Source: Enterovibrio baiacu
GTDB taxonomy: Bacteria; Pseudomonadota; Gammaproteobacteria; Enterobacterales; Vibrionaceae
Length of the DNA: 64,000 bases
Reading direction: 5' to 3'
Assembly: GCF_004120195.1 (NCBI RefSeq)
Contig: NZ_SCHN01000018.1
Span: forward strand, 56,655-120,654
Program-made: the position numbers and the translations under genes
Shown: piece after piece, positions 49,217 to 57,909 of the stretch
Numbering within the stretch: the first letter of the stretch is position 1
How the letters are laid out: each line of letters starts with the position of its first letter
Notes under the pieces: generated by a model
The model's input: the letters and a program-made list of their open reading frames with translations, nothing else
What the model was told of the DNA's origin: nothing
Databases searched by the model: none

Positions 49217-49244
49217 TTGCATTCGATCACAGAAAGCGTAAAAT
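49217..49244 (+). promoter_or_regulatory. Probable promoter of rpsP-rimM-trmD-rplS
   Basis: TTGCAT (49217-49222), 16-base spacer, TAAAAT (49239-49244). A 12-bp inverted repeat, GTGATTGAATGC (49172) with GCATTCGATCAC (49219, one wobble), overlaps the -35. Confidence 0.6.
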
Positions 49245-49267
49245 TCCGAGGCTTTATTTTGGCACGA

Positions 49268-49289
49268 GGCCCCGTACTACCACGGGGCC
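49268..49289 (+). promoter_or_regulatory. Hairpin in the rpsP leader
   Basis: GGCCCCGT, loop ACTACC, ACGGGGCC, an 8-bp stem 30 bases before the rpsP start, followed by AATTTAATT. Position suggests leader regulation of the ribosomal operon. Confidence 0.6.
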
Positions 49290-49319
49290 AATTTAATTCA
49301 GTAATGCAAAGAGGACGAT

Positions 49320-49568
49320 ATGGTAACCATTCGTTTGGCACGTCACGGCGCTAAAAAGCGTCCATTCTATCAAATCGTTGTTGCCGACAGCCGCCAAGCG
49401 CGCGACGGTCGTTTCATCGAGAAAGTAGGTTTCTTCAACCCTATCGCACAGGGTCAAGAAGAGAAGCTGCGTCTAGACCTGGATCGCGTTAACCATTGGG
49501 TTGGCGAAGGTGCAGCTGTTTCTGACCGCGTAGCACGACTGATCAAAGACGCAGCGAAAGCGGCGTAA
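49320..49568 (+). CDS. rpsP: 30S ribosomal protein S16
   Basis: 82-residue ribosomal protein. [25 protein letters not shown] is invariant among bacteria, with [20 protein letters not shown] following. AGAGGACGAT gives the SD. First gene of the rpsP-rimM-trmD-rplS operon. Confidence 0.98.
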   Translation: MVTIRLARHGAKKRPFYQIVVADSRQARDGRFIEKVGFFNPIAQGQEEKLRLDLDRVNHWVGEGAAVSDRVARLIKDAAKAA

Positions 49569-49596
49569 TTAATCAGTGTCAGGGTTGAAAGAAAAG

Positions 49597-50124
49597 ATGA
49601 GTGAGCAAGAAAAGGTTGTAGTAGGTAAGCTAGGTTCTTCTTATGGCATCCGTGGCTGGCTCAAAGTTTTTTCTTACACTGAAAATGCTGAAAGTATTTT
49701 TGACTACAAACCTTGGTTCATCAAGGTGCGTGGCGAGTGGCAAGAGTTTCAAGTCGAAGACTGGAAACGCCACGGTCAAGGGTGGGTCGGCAAATTGAAT
49801 GGTCTGGATCAGCGTGAAGACGCTCAGGCTATGACAAATGCTGAAATCGCTATTAATGCAGACGTTTTACCTGCGCTGTCAGATGAAGAATTCTACTGGC
49901 GCGAATTGTTCGGAATGGAAGTGTTCACTACCCAAGGTTACAACCTAGGTAAAGTCACTGACATTTTGGAAACAGGCTCTAACGATGTGTTGGTAGTGGC
50001 TGCCAACGTGAAAGATGCTTTTGGTAAGAAGGAACGACTAGTACCGTTCCTCGATGGGCAAGTCATCAAGCTGATTGATCGCTCTGCTCAACGGATCGAA
50101 GTTGACTGGGATCCTGGATTTTAA
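49597..50124 (+). CDS. rimM: 16S rRNA processing protein RimM
   Basis: Ribosome maturation factor for the 30S head that binds S19. 175 residues from ATG 49597. [22 protein letters not shown] and [10 protein letters not shown] and [13 protein letters not shown] are family signatures; the end EVDWDPGF is identical to E. coli. A GTG seven codons earlier is in frame but less likely. Confidence 0.96.
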   Translation: MSEQEKVVVGKLGSSYGIRGWLKVFSYTENAESIFDYKPWFIKVRGEWQEFQVEDWKRHGQGWVGKLNGLDQREDAQAMTNAEIAINADVLPALSDEEFYWRELFGMEVFTTQGYNLGKVTDILETGSNDVLVVAANVKDAFGKKERLVPFLDGQVIKLIDRSAQRIEVDWDPGF

Positions 50125-50161
50125 ATCCCCCGGTAACGTTTAAAGTCATGGGAGAGGAAAT

Positions 50162-50908
50162 ATGTGGGTTGGTGTTATCAGCCTTTTTCCTGAGATGTTC
50201 CGTGCTGTTACCGAATTTGGGGTAACTGGCCAGGCGGTAAAAAAAGGCCTGCTCGAGGTAGAAACGTGGAATCCCCGCGATTTTACCCACGACAAACACC
50301 GGACTGTCGATGACCGTCCATATGGTGGAGGCCCAGGCATGTTGATGATGGTACAGCCTTTGCGCGATGCCATTGAAACTGCCAAGAATGCCGCCGGAGG
50401 CAAGGCGAAAGTGGTTTACCTATCACCTCAAGGCCGTAAGCTTGATCAAGCTGGTGTTGAGGAGCTGGCGCAGAACGAGAAGTTAATTCTTATCTGTGGA
50501 CGCTATGAAGGGGTAGACGAGCGCATTATACAAACCGAAGTCGATGAAGAATGGTCTATCGGTGATTTTGTGCTCAGTGGAGGCGAACTGCCTGCCATGA
50601 CGTTAGTGGATGCAGTGGCTCGGTTTGTTCCGGGTGTACTGGGAGACTTTGCGTCAGCAGAAGAAGATTCTTTTGCAAATGGCTTGCTAGATTGCCCGCA
50701 CTACACGCGACCTGAAGTATTAGACGGATTAGAAGTACCTGCGGTACTGAAATCTGGTAATCATCAGGACATTCGCCGCTGGCGACTACAACAGTCGCTG
50801 GGCCGAACCTGGCTCAGAAGACCAGAGCTCCTGGAAAACCTAGCTCTGACTGACGAACAGGAATTACTGCTTGCAGCGTTCATTAACGAACATAATGCAA
50901 GTACCTAA
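50162..50908 (+). CDS. trmD: tRNA (guanine-N1)-methyltransferase TrmD
   Basis: Methylates G37 of tRNAs to prevent frameshifting. 248 residues, SPOUT knot fold: [37 protein letters not shown] and [15 protein letters not shown] form the SAM-binding knot. Third gene of the operon, start at ATG behind GAGAGGA. Confidence 0.97.
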   Translation: MWVGVISLFPEMFRAVTEFGVTGQAVKKGLLEVETWNPRDFTHDKHRTVDDRPYGGGPGMLMMVQPLRDAIETAKNAAGGKAKVVYLSPQGRKLDQAGVEELAQNEKLILICGRYEGVDERIIQTEVDEEWSIGDFVLSGGELPAMTLVDAVARFVPGVLGDFASAEEDSFANGLLDCPHYTRPEVLDGLEVPAVLKSGNHQDIRRWRLQQSLGRTWLRRPELLENLALTDEQELLLAAFINEHNAST

Positions 50909-50944
50909 ACATACTTAGTATCAGTTTATTCTAGGGTATAGAAA

Positions 50945-51298
50945 ATGAGTAACATCATCAAAGCGCTCGAAGAAGAGCAACTTAAGCAAGACCTTCCTGA
51001 AATCAAAGTGGGTGACACTGTTGTTATTCAGGTTAAAGTTAAAGAAGGTAACCGTGAGCGTCTACAGGCCTATGAAGGTGTTGTAATCGCGAAGCGTAAC
51101 CGTGGTCTACACTCTGCAATCACCGTTCGTAAGATCTCTAACGGCGAAGGCGTTGAGCGTGTATTCCAAATCCACTCGCCAGTGGTTGACAGCATTACTG
51201 TTAAGCGCCGCGGTGCAGTACGTCGTGCCAAACTGTACTACCTGCGTGAGCGTTCTGGTAAGGCAGCTCGTATCAAAGAGCGTCTGGCTAAGAAATAA
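50945..51298 (+). CDS. rplS: 50S ribosomal protein L19
   Basis: 117 residues. [32 protein letters not shown] and [29 protein letters not shown] (partly quoted) are diagnostic of L19. Last gene of the operon; a strong terminator follows. Confidence 0.98.
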   Translation: MSNIIKALEEEQLKQDLPEIKVGDTVVIQVKVKEGNRERLQAYEGVVIAKRNRGLHSAITVRKISNGEGVERVFQIHSPVVDSITVKRRGAVRRAKLYYLRERSGKAARIKERLAKK

Positions 51299-51335
51299 TC
51301 GCTCCGGCGTTTATGATCCCTTCAAAGGGATAGCG

Positions 51336-51367
51336 AAAAGCCCGCCATTTGGCGGGCTTTTCTTTTT
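51336..51367 (+). terminator. Rho-independent terminator of the rplS operon
   Basis: AAAAGCCCGCC, loop ATTT, GGCGGGCTTTT, then CTTTTT. Confidence 0.93.
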
Positions 51368-51438
51368 GGTACGTATACGTTCATGGTGTGCTTGTTGATA
51401 CTTCCCTATAATGCGCTTTCGCATAAGGAGAAATACGC

Positions 51439-52110
51439 GTGCAGTACGATTGGATTTTGTTTGATGCCGATGAAACCCTGTTTTCATTTGATGCATATTT
51501 AGGTTTGCAAACCCTGTTTTCAAGACTGGGTGTCGAATTCACTCGCACTGATTTCGATGAGTACCAAAAAGTGAATAAGCCGCTGTGGGTGAAATACCAA
51601 GACGGTGAAATTAACGCGAAACAACTGCAAGAAGACCGTTTTCTCGTTTGGTCTGATCGCCTCAATATCCCTCCGTTTGAACTCAATCGTCTGTTCCTCG
51701 AAGCCATGGCAGACATCTGTAAGCCACTTGAATCTGTCAGCGATATCGTTCCTCTGCTTTCTCAACAAGCAAAGCTTGGCATTATTACCAATGGCTTCAC
51801 ACAACTTCAGCAAGTCAGACTGGAAAAAACAGGACTTAGCGCCTTTTTCGATCTTGTGGTGATTTCAGAAGAGGTAGGCGTTGCCAAACCTGATCCTGCG
51901 ATTTTTCATTTGGCCTTTGAGCAAATGGGGCAGCCTGCGCTCTCTCGCGTGTTGATGGTCGGGGATAACCCTGATTCTGATATTTTGGGTGGCATGAATG
52001 CAGGCATTGATACTTGCTGGCTGAATGTTGATAGCAAACCTGTACCTGAGGGGATCACCCCCACCTATGTCGTTTCCTCTTGGAAAGCGTTGGGTGCTGA
52101 GCTGTTGTAA
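51439..52110 (+). CDS. yjjG: Pyrimidine 5'-nucleotidase YjjG (HAD family)
   Basis: 223-residue HAD phosphatase. The nucleophile motif is ILFDADETLFSF (Asp9, Asp11), the form typical of YjjG, which dephosphorylates dUMP and non-canonical pyrimidine nucleotides. GIITNGFTQLQQVRLEKTGL and GVAKPDPAIFHLAFEQMG and VLMVGDNPDSDILGGMNAGI are motifs II-IV. GTG start behind AAGGAG. Usually elsewhere in E. coli (near rimI), so its place here is lineage-specific. Confidence 0.9.
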   Translation: MQYDWILFDADETLFSFDAYLGLQTLFSRLGVEFTRTDFDEYQKVNKPLWVKYQDGEINAKQLQEDRFLVWSDRLNIPPFELNRLFLEAMADICKPLESVSDIVPLLSQQAKLGIITNGFTQLQQVRLEKTGLSAFFDLVVISEEVGVAKPDPAIFHLAFEQMGQPALSRVLMVGDNPDSDILGGMNAGIDTCWLNVDSKPVPEGITPTYVVSSWKALGAELL

Positions 52111-52135
52111 TCAGCAACATGGTTTTGCACACGTG

Positions 52136-52168
52136 AAGACGGAACGTTTAATGTTTCGTCTTTTTTTT
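52136..52168 (+). terminator. Rho-independent terminator of yjjG
   Basis: AAGACGGAAC and GTTTCGTCTT pair (one wobble) and run into eight T residues. The rest of the gap to 52414 shows only a small hairpin, GACGAGG/CCTCGTC at 52320-52340. Confidence 0.88.
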
Positions 52169-52414
52169 GGCTAGCGTATTTCTCTGCCGTGAATTCTCTC
52201 GAGCAAGCATGACCCTGATTCCATAAATTTAGGGATTCACAGGTGGTGTCAAAGATAGAACATCGTTTGTGATGCAAACACGCTTCACTGTCTAAAACGT
52301 CAGCGATTGACCGACACATGACGAGGTTTCTTTCCTCGTCCAATATGACGGATCAAGCCAGTTCACTGCGCGTTTTTCTGGCAATCATGCCATAAAAATC
52401 AGAGGAGAACGGCA

Positions 52415-52981
52415 ATGGAATCGGTTGAAAAGCAGTTGGTCGGGGCGTTAGCGAGAAATTGGTGGGTGCTGCTGTTAAGAGGCGTCGCAGCGGTGGTGTT
52501 TGGCGTGATGGCTTGGACCATGCCACCCAGTCAATCGATTGAAACCCTCGTCTTGGTTTTCGGTGCGTATGCATTCGTTGATGGCTCGTTACAGGTGTGG
52601 ACGGCACTCGCTGAACGAAGAGAGCGAGATAATTGGATGTTACTCATGCTGTGGGGGTTAGTCGGCATTGGTGCAGGCGTCATGACATTTTCAGTCCCCG
52701 AGTTAACGGCCGTCGCACTGTTGTTTTACATTGCCGTTTGGGCGATTGCTAAAGGAGTATTGGAAATCATGGCCGCTATTCGGCTACGAAAGGAAATCAC
52801 GGGAGAATGGCTACTGATCCTTGGTGGTATTATTTCTATTGTTTTTGGTGGTTTCCTTATGGCGAACCCCGCTGAAGGCGCGATTGCATTGCTTTGGATT
52901 ATTGCCATGTATGCGTTTGTCTTTGGGCTGCTATTTATCGTACTCGCGTTCAAACTGAAGAAAGTAGGGGCATTTGTTTAA
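52415..52981 (+). CDS. HdeD-family (DUF308) membrane protein
   Basis: 188-residue inner-membrane protein with six predicted helices in three DUF308 pairs. The N-terminus NWWVLLLRGVAAVVFGVMAW and repeats such as EWLLILGGIISIVFGGFLM are characteristic of HdeD, which is tied to acid resistance in E. coli; the role here is unknown. Strong SD AGAGGAG. Confidence 0.85.
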   Translation: MESVEKQLVGALARNWWVLLLRGVAAVVFGVMAWTMPPSQSIETLVLVFGAYAFVDGSLQVWTALAERRERDNWMLLMLWGLVGIGAGVMTFSVPELTAVALLFYIAVWAIAKGVLEIMAAIRLRKEITGEWLLILGGIISIVFGGFLMANPAEGAIALLWIIAMYAFVFGLLFIVLAFKLKKVGAFV

Positions 52982-53062
52982 CGACATTTCGGCAGCCAAG
53001 CGTTTTGGAATCGTCTATAGTACGTTTCTATTTTTTGTCGCTTTATAGGATTTGAGGGCGGT

Positions 53063-53443
53063 ATGGTTAAGAAAATTGCACTGTCATTGTTGGTAATGAC
53101 AATGGTGGGCTGCGTGAGCATTGATAGTGCCGAATCACTTGCTGCGGAAGGCAAGTGGCAAGCCATTGGCGAGAGTGATGGCGTGCGTGGTCTACCATCT
53201 CGCTCTTTGAGCGACTTAGCTGAATTGGCACGAAAAGCCGGGGTGGCTGCAAACGTGAATAATTATGAGTCTGGCTATGCTTCAGGTGTCGATAAATATT
53301 GCGACGTGAACAATGCCTACGACATTGGTCTTTCGGGGTTTAAATATTTAGGTGTGTGTGCAAATACGCCTGACGGCCTGCGTTTCCAAATGGAATACCA
53401 ACGCGGTTTTGAAGACTTTCAATCTGCCGATCAAACCTTCTAA
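53063..53443 (+). CDS. DUF2799 lipoprotein (YfiL-like)
   Basis: 126-residue predicted lipoprotein: signal MVKKIALSLLVMTMVGC with lipidation at Cys17. The repeated YESGYASGVDKYC and MEYQRGFEDF segments are typical of DUF2799. E. coli yfiL, of the same family, also lies next to aroF. Function unknown. Confidence 0.82.
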   Translation: MVKKIALSLLVMTMVGCVSIDSAESLAAEGKWQAIGESDGVRGLPSRSLSDLAELARKAGVAANVNNYESGYASGVDKYCDVNNAYDIGLSGFKYLGVCANTPDGLRFQMEYQRGFEDFQSADQTF

Positions 53444-53469
53444 CTGCTCACCATCCAGAACGCTCTTTT

Positions 53470-53520
53470 ATACCCAAGCAATTTGAAGGTGCATGTTGCT
53501 CCCTTAGGTTGTTTGGGTAT
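53470..53520. repeat. Short palindromic intergenic repeat, copy 2
   Basis: ATACCCAAGCAA and TTGTTTGGGTAT form a 12-bp inverted pair (one wobble) closing a 51-base element with inner AAGG/CCTT. Ends CCCAAG/TTGGG recall the small palindromic repeats common in Vibrionaceae intergenic DNA (from memory). Confidence 0.65.
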
Positions 53521-53548
53521 TAAGCCTTCCTCGCTAGTTCCACTTCTG

Positions 53549-53566
53549 TGTATATAAAACTTTCCA
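53549..53566. promoter_or_regulatory. Weak TyrR box candidate upstream of aroF
   Basis: TGTATA-N6-TTTCCA, two mismatches to TGTAAA-N6-TTTACA. Upstream of the stronger pair, as the third box of the E. coli aroF region. Confidence 0.4.
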
Positions 53567-53635
53567 TTGCCCCTTTTCTGCTTGCCCTTTTTTGATGAAA
53601 TAAATACTGAATTTTTCTTCTTTAAATGTATCAAT

Positions 53636-53672
53636 TGTAAATTTAAGTTTACGTTGTTTATTTATCTTTACG
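53636..53672. promoter_or_regulatory. Tandem TyrR boxes upstream of aroF-tyrA
   Basis: TGTAAA-N6-TTTACG (53636-53653) matches the TyrR box but for its last base. TGTTTA-N6-TTTACG (53655-53672) follows after one base as a weaker box. A strong/weak neighbouring pair is the arrangement used for tyrosine-dependent repression of E. coli aroF. Confidence 0.78.
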
Positions 53673-53781
53673 AAAGGGTTGCATTCATGGGGGAGCTTGT
53701 TAAGGTGTGTCTCAATGCGTGAAAACGCAAAGCGAATATTACGCGACCAAAAAATCAAACGACACGCGAAGGAACGTTTTC

Positions 53782-54849
53782 ATGGAAAGAGATCTACTTA
53801 CGAATGTGCATATTCAAGATGAAACAGTACTGATTACACCAGAGCAGCTACGTCAAAAGCTGCCAGTAAAAGCAGAAACACTGGCGTCAATTTCTGCTGC
53901 GCGGGAAGACATTGCCAATATCATTCATAAAAAAGATCATCGTCTATTGGTGGTCTGTGGGCCTTGTTCTATTCACGACACTGATGCCGCGATTGAGTAC
54001 GCAAAGCAGCTAAAAACATTGTCGGAAGAGCTGAAGGATCAGCTTTACATCGTTATGCGTGTTTACTTTGAAAAACCAAGAACCACGGTGGGCTGGAAAG
54101 GGTTGATCAATGACCCGCACCTCGATGGTTCGTTTGAAGTAGAAGCGGGCTTACACAAAGCGCGTGAACTGCTGATCACATTGGCGGACATGGGGATTCC
54201 ATTGGCAACAGAAGCCCTTGACCCGATCAGCCCTCAATACATTGGTGACCTATTTAGCTGGGCCGCGATTGGTGCGCGTACCACTGAATCACAAACACAC
54301 CGTGAAATGGCAAGTGGCTTATCGATGCCAATTGGCTTTAAAAATGGCACGGATGGCAGCTTGGCCACCGCCATTAATGCGATGAAGGCTGCTGCGTCGG
54401 GTCACCGTTTCATGGGGATCAATAAAGAAGGTCAGGTTGCACTGTTAACAACCGGTGGCAACCCTGATGGCCATGTCATTCTTCGTGGCGGTAAACAAAC
54501 TAACTACGATTCTGTCTCTGTGACGGAATGCGAAAATGAGATGAAGGAAGCAGGGCTTGAAGCGTCACTAATGGTAGACTGCAGCCATGCAAATTCACGT
54601 AAAGACTATCGCCGCCAGCCTTTGGTGGCAGAAGATGTGTTCCATCAAATTCGTGAAGGCAACAAATCTATCATTGGTCTAATGATAGAAAGTAATATCA
54701 ACGAAGGAAATCAATCGGCTGATTTGCCGCGTGAAGAAATGGCATACGGTGTGTCCATTACAGATGCATGCATCAATTGGCAGGAGACGGAAAAGCTGCT
54801 GCGCCATGCTCACGATGAATTAATTCCCTTCTTGGAACAGCGTATATAA
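53782..54849 (+). CDS. aroF: 3-deoxy-7-phosphoheptulonate (DAHP) synthase, tyrosine-type
   Basis: First enzyme of the shikimate pathway. 355 residues from ATG 53782 (AAGGAACG upstream); the frame opens 25 codons earlier without homology. LLVVCGPCSIHD, RVYFEKPRTTVGWKGLINDP, ARTTESQTHREMASGLSMP and DCSHANSRKDYRRQP carry substrate and metal ligands. Assignment as the tyrosine-controlled AroF isozyme rests on linkage with tyrA and the TyrR boxes. Confidence 0.93.
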   Translation: MERDLLTNVHIQDETVLITPEQLRQKLPVKAETLASISAAREDIANIIHKKDHRLLVVCGPCSIHDTDAAIEYAKQLKTLSEELKDQLYIVMRVYFEKPRTTVGWKGLINDPHLDGSFEVEAGLHKARELLITLADMGIPLATEALDPISPQYIGDLFSWAAIGARTTESQTHREMASGLSMPIGFKNGTDGSLATAINAMKAAASGHRFMGINKEGQVALLTTGGNPDGHVILRGGKQTNYDSVSVTECENEMKEAGLEASLMVDCSHANSRKDYRRQPLVAEDVFHQIREGNKSIIGLMIESNINEGNQSADLPREEMAYGVSITDACINWQETEKLLRHAHDELIPFLEQRI

Positions 54850-54864
54850 AGGATATAAAGCCCC

Positions 54865-55989
54865 ATGGTTGCAGAGTTGTCCCGCTTGCGGGATCAGATA
54901 GACGAAGTCGATAAACAAATGGTTGAGTTGCTTGCTCGACGCCTTTCACTGGTCGCAGAGGTGGGTGAAGTAAAGAGCAAGCACGGATTGCCGATTTATG
55001 CCCCAGACCGAGAAGCGGCGATGCTGGCATCTCGGCGTGAAGAGGCTTCGTCCAAAGGCATTCCACCCGATCTGATTGAAGATATTCTGCGCCGTACGAT
55101 GCGTGAATCCTATGCGAGCGAAAATGATTCAGGGTTTAAATGCTTGAACCCTGAACTGCGTTCAATCGTGGTGGTCGGTGGTAACGGCCAACTCGGTTCG
55201 CTGTTCTGCAAACTGTTCAAACTGTCGGGCTATGATGTGAAAATCTTGGGTAGCCAAGATTGGGATCGTGCCGATGAGATATTGGCGGACGCGGGCATGG
55301 TGGTCGTCACTGTGCCAATTAATCGCACTGATACCATTATTCGCCAGCTAAGCAATTTGCCTGATGATTGCATTCTTGCTGACTTAACATCGATTAAAAG
55401 CGAGCCGCTGCAGGCCATGTTGGAATCACATTCCGGCCCGGTTGTTGGTCTTCACCCTATGTTTGGCCCCGACATCGCGAGTTTGGCTAAACAGGTGATT
55501 GTTTACTGTGATGGGCGAAATCCTGAAACATACCAATGGCTGCTTGAGCAGTTCCGTATTTGGGGGGCGAGCTTACACCGCATCAGTGCGATTGAGCATG
55601 ATCAGGGCATGACGCTGATTCAGGCGCTTCGCCACTTCACGTCGTTTGTCTACGGTCTGCACCTTGCAGAAGAGAACCCAAATCTGTCGCAATTGACGGC
55701 ATTAAGTTCCCCTATTTATCGCCTGGAACTTGCGATGGTGGGTCGCTTGTTTGCTCAAGATGCGCAGCTTTATGCGGACATCATCATGTCTTCTTCCCAG
55801 AATATCGACATGATAAAACGCTTCCACACGCGCTTTGGTGATGCAATTGCATTGCTAGACAGCCAAGACAAAGAAGGCTTTATTTCCACCTTTGGACAGG
55901 TTGAAAGTTGGTTTGGTGAGTTTGCACCGCGCTTTTTGAAAGAAAGCCAAACGCTCTTACGACAAGCGAATGACACAGCACATCGCTAA
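54865..55989 (+). CDS. tyrA: Bifunctional chorismate mutase/prephenate dehydrogenase
   Basis: 374 residues. N-terminal AroQ chorismate mutase (about 1-90, [20 protein letters not shown]), then an NAD-binding prephenate dehydrogenase with [32 protein letters not shown] and GLHPMFGPD. Makes 4-hydroxyphenylpyruvate for tyrosine. 15 bases after aroF; a shared terminator separates it from pheA. Confidence 0.97.
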   Translation: MVAELSRLRDQIDEVDKQMVELLARRLSLVAEVGEVKSKHGLPIYAPDREAAMLASRREEASSKGIPPDLIEDILRRTMRESYASENDSGFKCLNPELRSIVVVGGNGQLGSLFCKLFKLSGYDVKILGSQDWDRADEILADAGMVVVTVPINRTDTIIRQLSNLPDDCILADLTSIKSEPLQAMLESHSGPVVGLHPMFGPDIASLAKQVIVYCDGRNPETYQWLLEQFRIWGASLHRISAIEHDQGMTLIQALRHFTSFVYGLHLAEENPNLSQLTALSSPIYRLELAMVGRLFAQDAQLYADIIMSSSQNIDMIKRFHTRFGDAIALLDSQDKEGFISTFGQVESWFGEFAPRFLKESQTLLRQANDTAHR

Positions 55990-56005
55990 ATGCGATTTGA
56001 ATAAT

Positions 56006-56033
56006 AAAAAAGGAGCCGAATGGCTCCTTTTTT
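56006..56033. terminator. Bidirectional terminator between tyrA and pheA
   Basis: AAAAAAGGAGCC, loop GAAT, GGCTCCTTTTTT, symmetric for both convergent genes. Confidence 0.93.
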
Positions 56034-56074
56034 GATCGTGCTGTGGGTGTGTCTCGCGGTTATTGGACGGCGTA

Positions 56075-57244
56075 CTACACATCGATTTCGCAAGGGGCTA
56101 CATTTTCAATCGGGTAGCTGCCTAGCACTTTGATGTATCGTGTCAGGCGCGTGAGTTCTTCGAGCGCATCTTTCATCACGTCAGTGCGCAGGTTGCCCTC
56201 TACATCCACGTAGAACATTTCTTCCCACGGATTGCCAAGCACTGGACGCGACTCGAGTTTGGTCATGTTGATGCCGTGGTTTCGCAATACCAATAAGCAT
56301 TCAACCAGTGAACCTGCGGTTTGCCCAGTCGACATAATGAAGGTGGTTTTTGCGGGAATAAGCGCAGTCACTTCAATCGGTTTACGTGCAACCACGATAA
56401 AGCGCGTGTGGTTTTCTTGCTGGTTGGCAATGCCTGATTTTAGGGGCGTTAAACCATAAAGCTCGCCACTGTTCGCATTTCCAATCGCCGCCACTTTCGG
56501 GTCTTTTAACTTGGCCACTTCTTTCATCGCTTCGGCGGTGCTTTGGCAATACTCTTGCTTCACATCACCCAATGAGCGAAGGAACTCACTGCATTGTTGG
56601 TGTGGTTGCGGGTGAGAGTAAAGCACTTCAATCGCGTCTACGTCAGTGTCTACCGCTGTCAGCAAACAATGCTCAATGGGTTGTGTGATTTCACCAACAA
56701 TTGAAAGGCGCGTGTGTTGAAGTTGGTCATACACATCGTTGATAGAACCAGAGCTGGTGTTTTCGATCGGAAGTACACCGTAGTCAGCATTGCCGTTCTC
56801 AACGACTTCAATCACTTCTTTAAAGCTTTGGCATTGTATTTCGGCAAGCTTGGTGTTTTTCCGTGCAAAGAAGTTGCGCGCAGCAAGGTTGGAATAGGAA
56901 CCTTTTCCTCCAAGGAAGGAAACACGCGCTAAGGGTTGCTCGTTATCAGGGTTGGTCAGTCGCTGCAAAAAGGCTTGTTGGTAAAGCACGGAATCTTCAA
57001 TGATGGAATGAAAGATCTTTGTGACGTACTGAGGGTCTAGCTCATGGGTTTTCCCGTCAGCCACCAGTTTTTCCAGCAACACTTGTTCGCGTTCGATGTC
57101 GCGAACCGGTTTTTGCGTTTGGATTTTACTTTTTGCGACTTCTAAGCTGAGTTTTCTTCGATCAGCAAGCAATGACAGCAGCTCCTGATCAATACGACTC
57201 ACATTGATGCGGATATCATCAAGTGACAGTGTTGGTTTGCTCAT
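56075..57244 (-). CDS. pheA: Bifunctional chorismate mutase/prephenate dehydratase
   Basis: 389 residues. AroQ mutase at the N-terminus (INVSRIDQELLSLLADRRKL), prephenate dehydratase from about residue 105 (RVSFLGGKGSYSNLAARNFF, YGVLPIENTSSGSINDVYD, ENHTRFIVV) and a C-terminal ACT domain with GSLVECLLVLRNHGINMTK and LESRP, the phenylalanine feedback site. Expression is controlled by the pheL attenuator. Confidence 0.97.
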   Translation of the reverse strand: MSKPTLSLDDIRINVSRIDQELLSLLADRRKLSLEVAKSKIQTQKPVRDIEREQVLLEKLVADGKTHELDPQYVTKIFHSIIEDSVLYQQAFLQRLTNPDNEQPLARVSFLGGKGSYSNLAARNFFARKNTKLAEIQCQSFKEVIEVVENGNADYGVLPIENTSSGSINDVYDQLQHTRLSIVGEITQPIEHCLLTAVDTDVDAIEVLYSHPQPHQQCSEFLRSLGDVKQEYCQSTAEAMKEVAKLKDPKVAAIGNANSGELYGLTPLKSGIANQQENHTRFIVVARKPIEVTALIPAKTTFIMSTGQTAGSLVECLLVLRNHGINMTKLESRPVLGNPWEEMFYVDVEGNLRTDVMKDALEELTRLTRYIKVLGSYPIENVAPCEIDV

Positions 57245-57272
57245 TCCCTTATCCTGTTTGAATGCTGACCCT

Positions 57273-57304
57273 AATAAAAAGCCCCCCTTTGTGAGGGAGG
57301 CTTT
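57273..57304 (-). terminator. Transcription attenuator of pheA
   Basis: On the minus strand AAAGCCTCCC pairs with GGGGGGCTTT (one wobble), followed by TTTTTATT, between pheL and pheA. It is the Rho-independent terminator that forms when pheL is translated freely. Confidence 0.88.
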
Positions 57305-57346
57305 GGGATTTCTTCGCTATCGATGCTCGCCCTTAGCCCCGCCTAA

Positions 57347-57394
57347 TTAAATGCGGAAGAAGAAGCGAAAGAAAAATGAAGAGATCGGTTTCAT
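57347..57394 (-). CDS. pheL: pheA leader peptide
   Basis: 15-codon leader MKPISSFFFRFFFRI with six phenylalanines, very like E. coli PheL ([15 protein letters not shown]). Ribosome stalling on Phe codons when charged tRNA-Phe is scarce prevents the downstream terminator and lets pheA be transcribed. The gene is too short for usual gene finding; the peptide, the attenuator and the promoter all lie in the expected order. Confidence 0.93.
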   Translation of the reverse strand: MKPISSFFFRFFFRI

Positions 57395-57426
57395 CGATAG
57401 TGCTTTGTTTGGCGTAATATTGCTCA

Positions 57427-57455
57427 ACCTTATTGGGCTGGCCCTTTTATGTCAA
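57427..57455 (-). promoter_or_regulatory. Promoter of pheL-pheA
   Basis: Minus strand: TTGACA (57455-57450), 17-base spacer, TAAGGT (57432-57427), about 33 bases before pheL. Confidence 0.8.
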
Positions 57456-57459
57456 GACG

Positions 57460-57487
57460 AATCAGCCCCGCATGTGCGGGGCTGATT
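57460..57487. terminator. Perfect palindrome after raiA
   Basis: AATCAGCCCCGCA and TGCGGGGCTGATT are perfect 13-base arms around TG, between the raiA stop and the pheA promoter. Without a T run it may be a stem protecting or ending raiA mRNA. Confidence 0.6.
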
Positions 57488-57505
57488 GTTAGTGTATGTA
57501 GAGAC

Positions 57506-57841
57506 TTAGACAGCTTCTTCTTCATCAACAGGCAGTTCGATATGGCTGGCGCGACGCGCTTCTCCTTTGTGTGCTTGCTTGTTGAGTTGTTTTTCTAGTT
57601 TCTGGCCAGCTTCGTTAATGGCGGCATACATATCTTCGTGCTCCGCCGAAGCGATCAGAGTAGTGCCTGGTACAGATACCCCTGCTTCAATTTTAAACTT
57701 CTTGTTGGGCTCTTCACTGATAACGGCATGAGGGTTAATGAGAGCGACTTGCCACTTCTCCAGCTTTTCAAAGCGGGCAGTAATGCGTTCACGAATAGCA
57801 GCAGTGATGTCGATGTTTTTACCAGTAATTTCTACTCTCAT
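57506..57841 (-). CDS. raiA: Ribosome-associated inhibitor RaiA (YfiA)
   Basis: 111-residue cold-shock and stationary-phase factor that binds the 30S decoding centre and blocks translation. MRVEITGKNIDITAAIRERITARFEKLEKW, then ASAEHEDMYAAINEAGQKLEKQLNK, are typical; the acidic tail PVDEEEAV distinguishes RaiA from Hpf. Located before pheL-pheA as in E. coli. A CRP-type site lies 76 bases upstream. Confidence 0.94.
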   Translation of the reverse strand: MRVEITGKNIDITAAIRERITARFEKLEKWQVALINPHAVISEEPNKKFKIEAGVSVPGTTLIASAEHEDMYAAINEAGQKLEKQLNKQAHKGEARRASHIELPVDEEEAV

Positions 57842-57909
57842 AGGTCTTTCCTCTTTTGCTTGCCCTTTGCTGGGCTCACTTTCAGATTACGTTTCTGTAG
57901 AAGAAATAA

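Noticed and set aside
52065..52343. 92-codon minus-strand frame after yjjG
   Set aside because: Crosses the yjjG end and its terminator; no SD or homology.
53534..53758. Minus-strand frames in the aroF upstream region
   Set aside because: AT-rich sequence with TyrR boxes; composition is Lys/Ile/Phe-rich with no domain.
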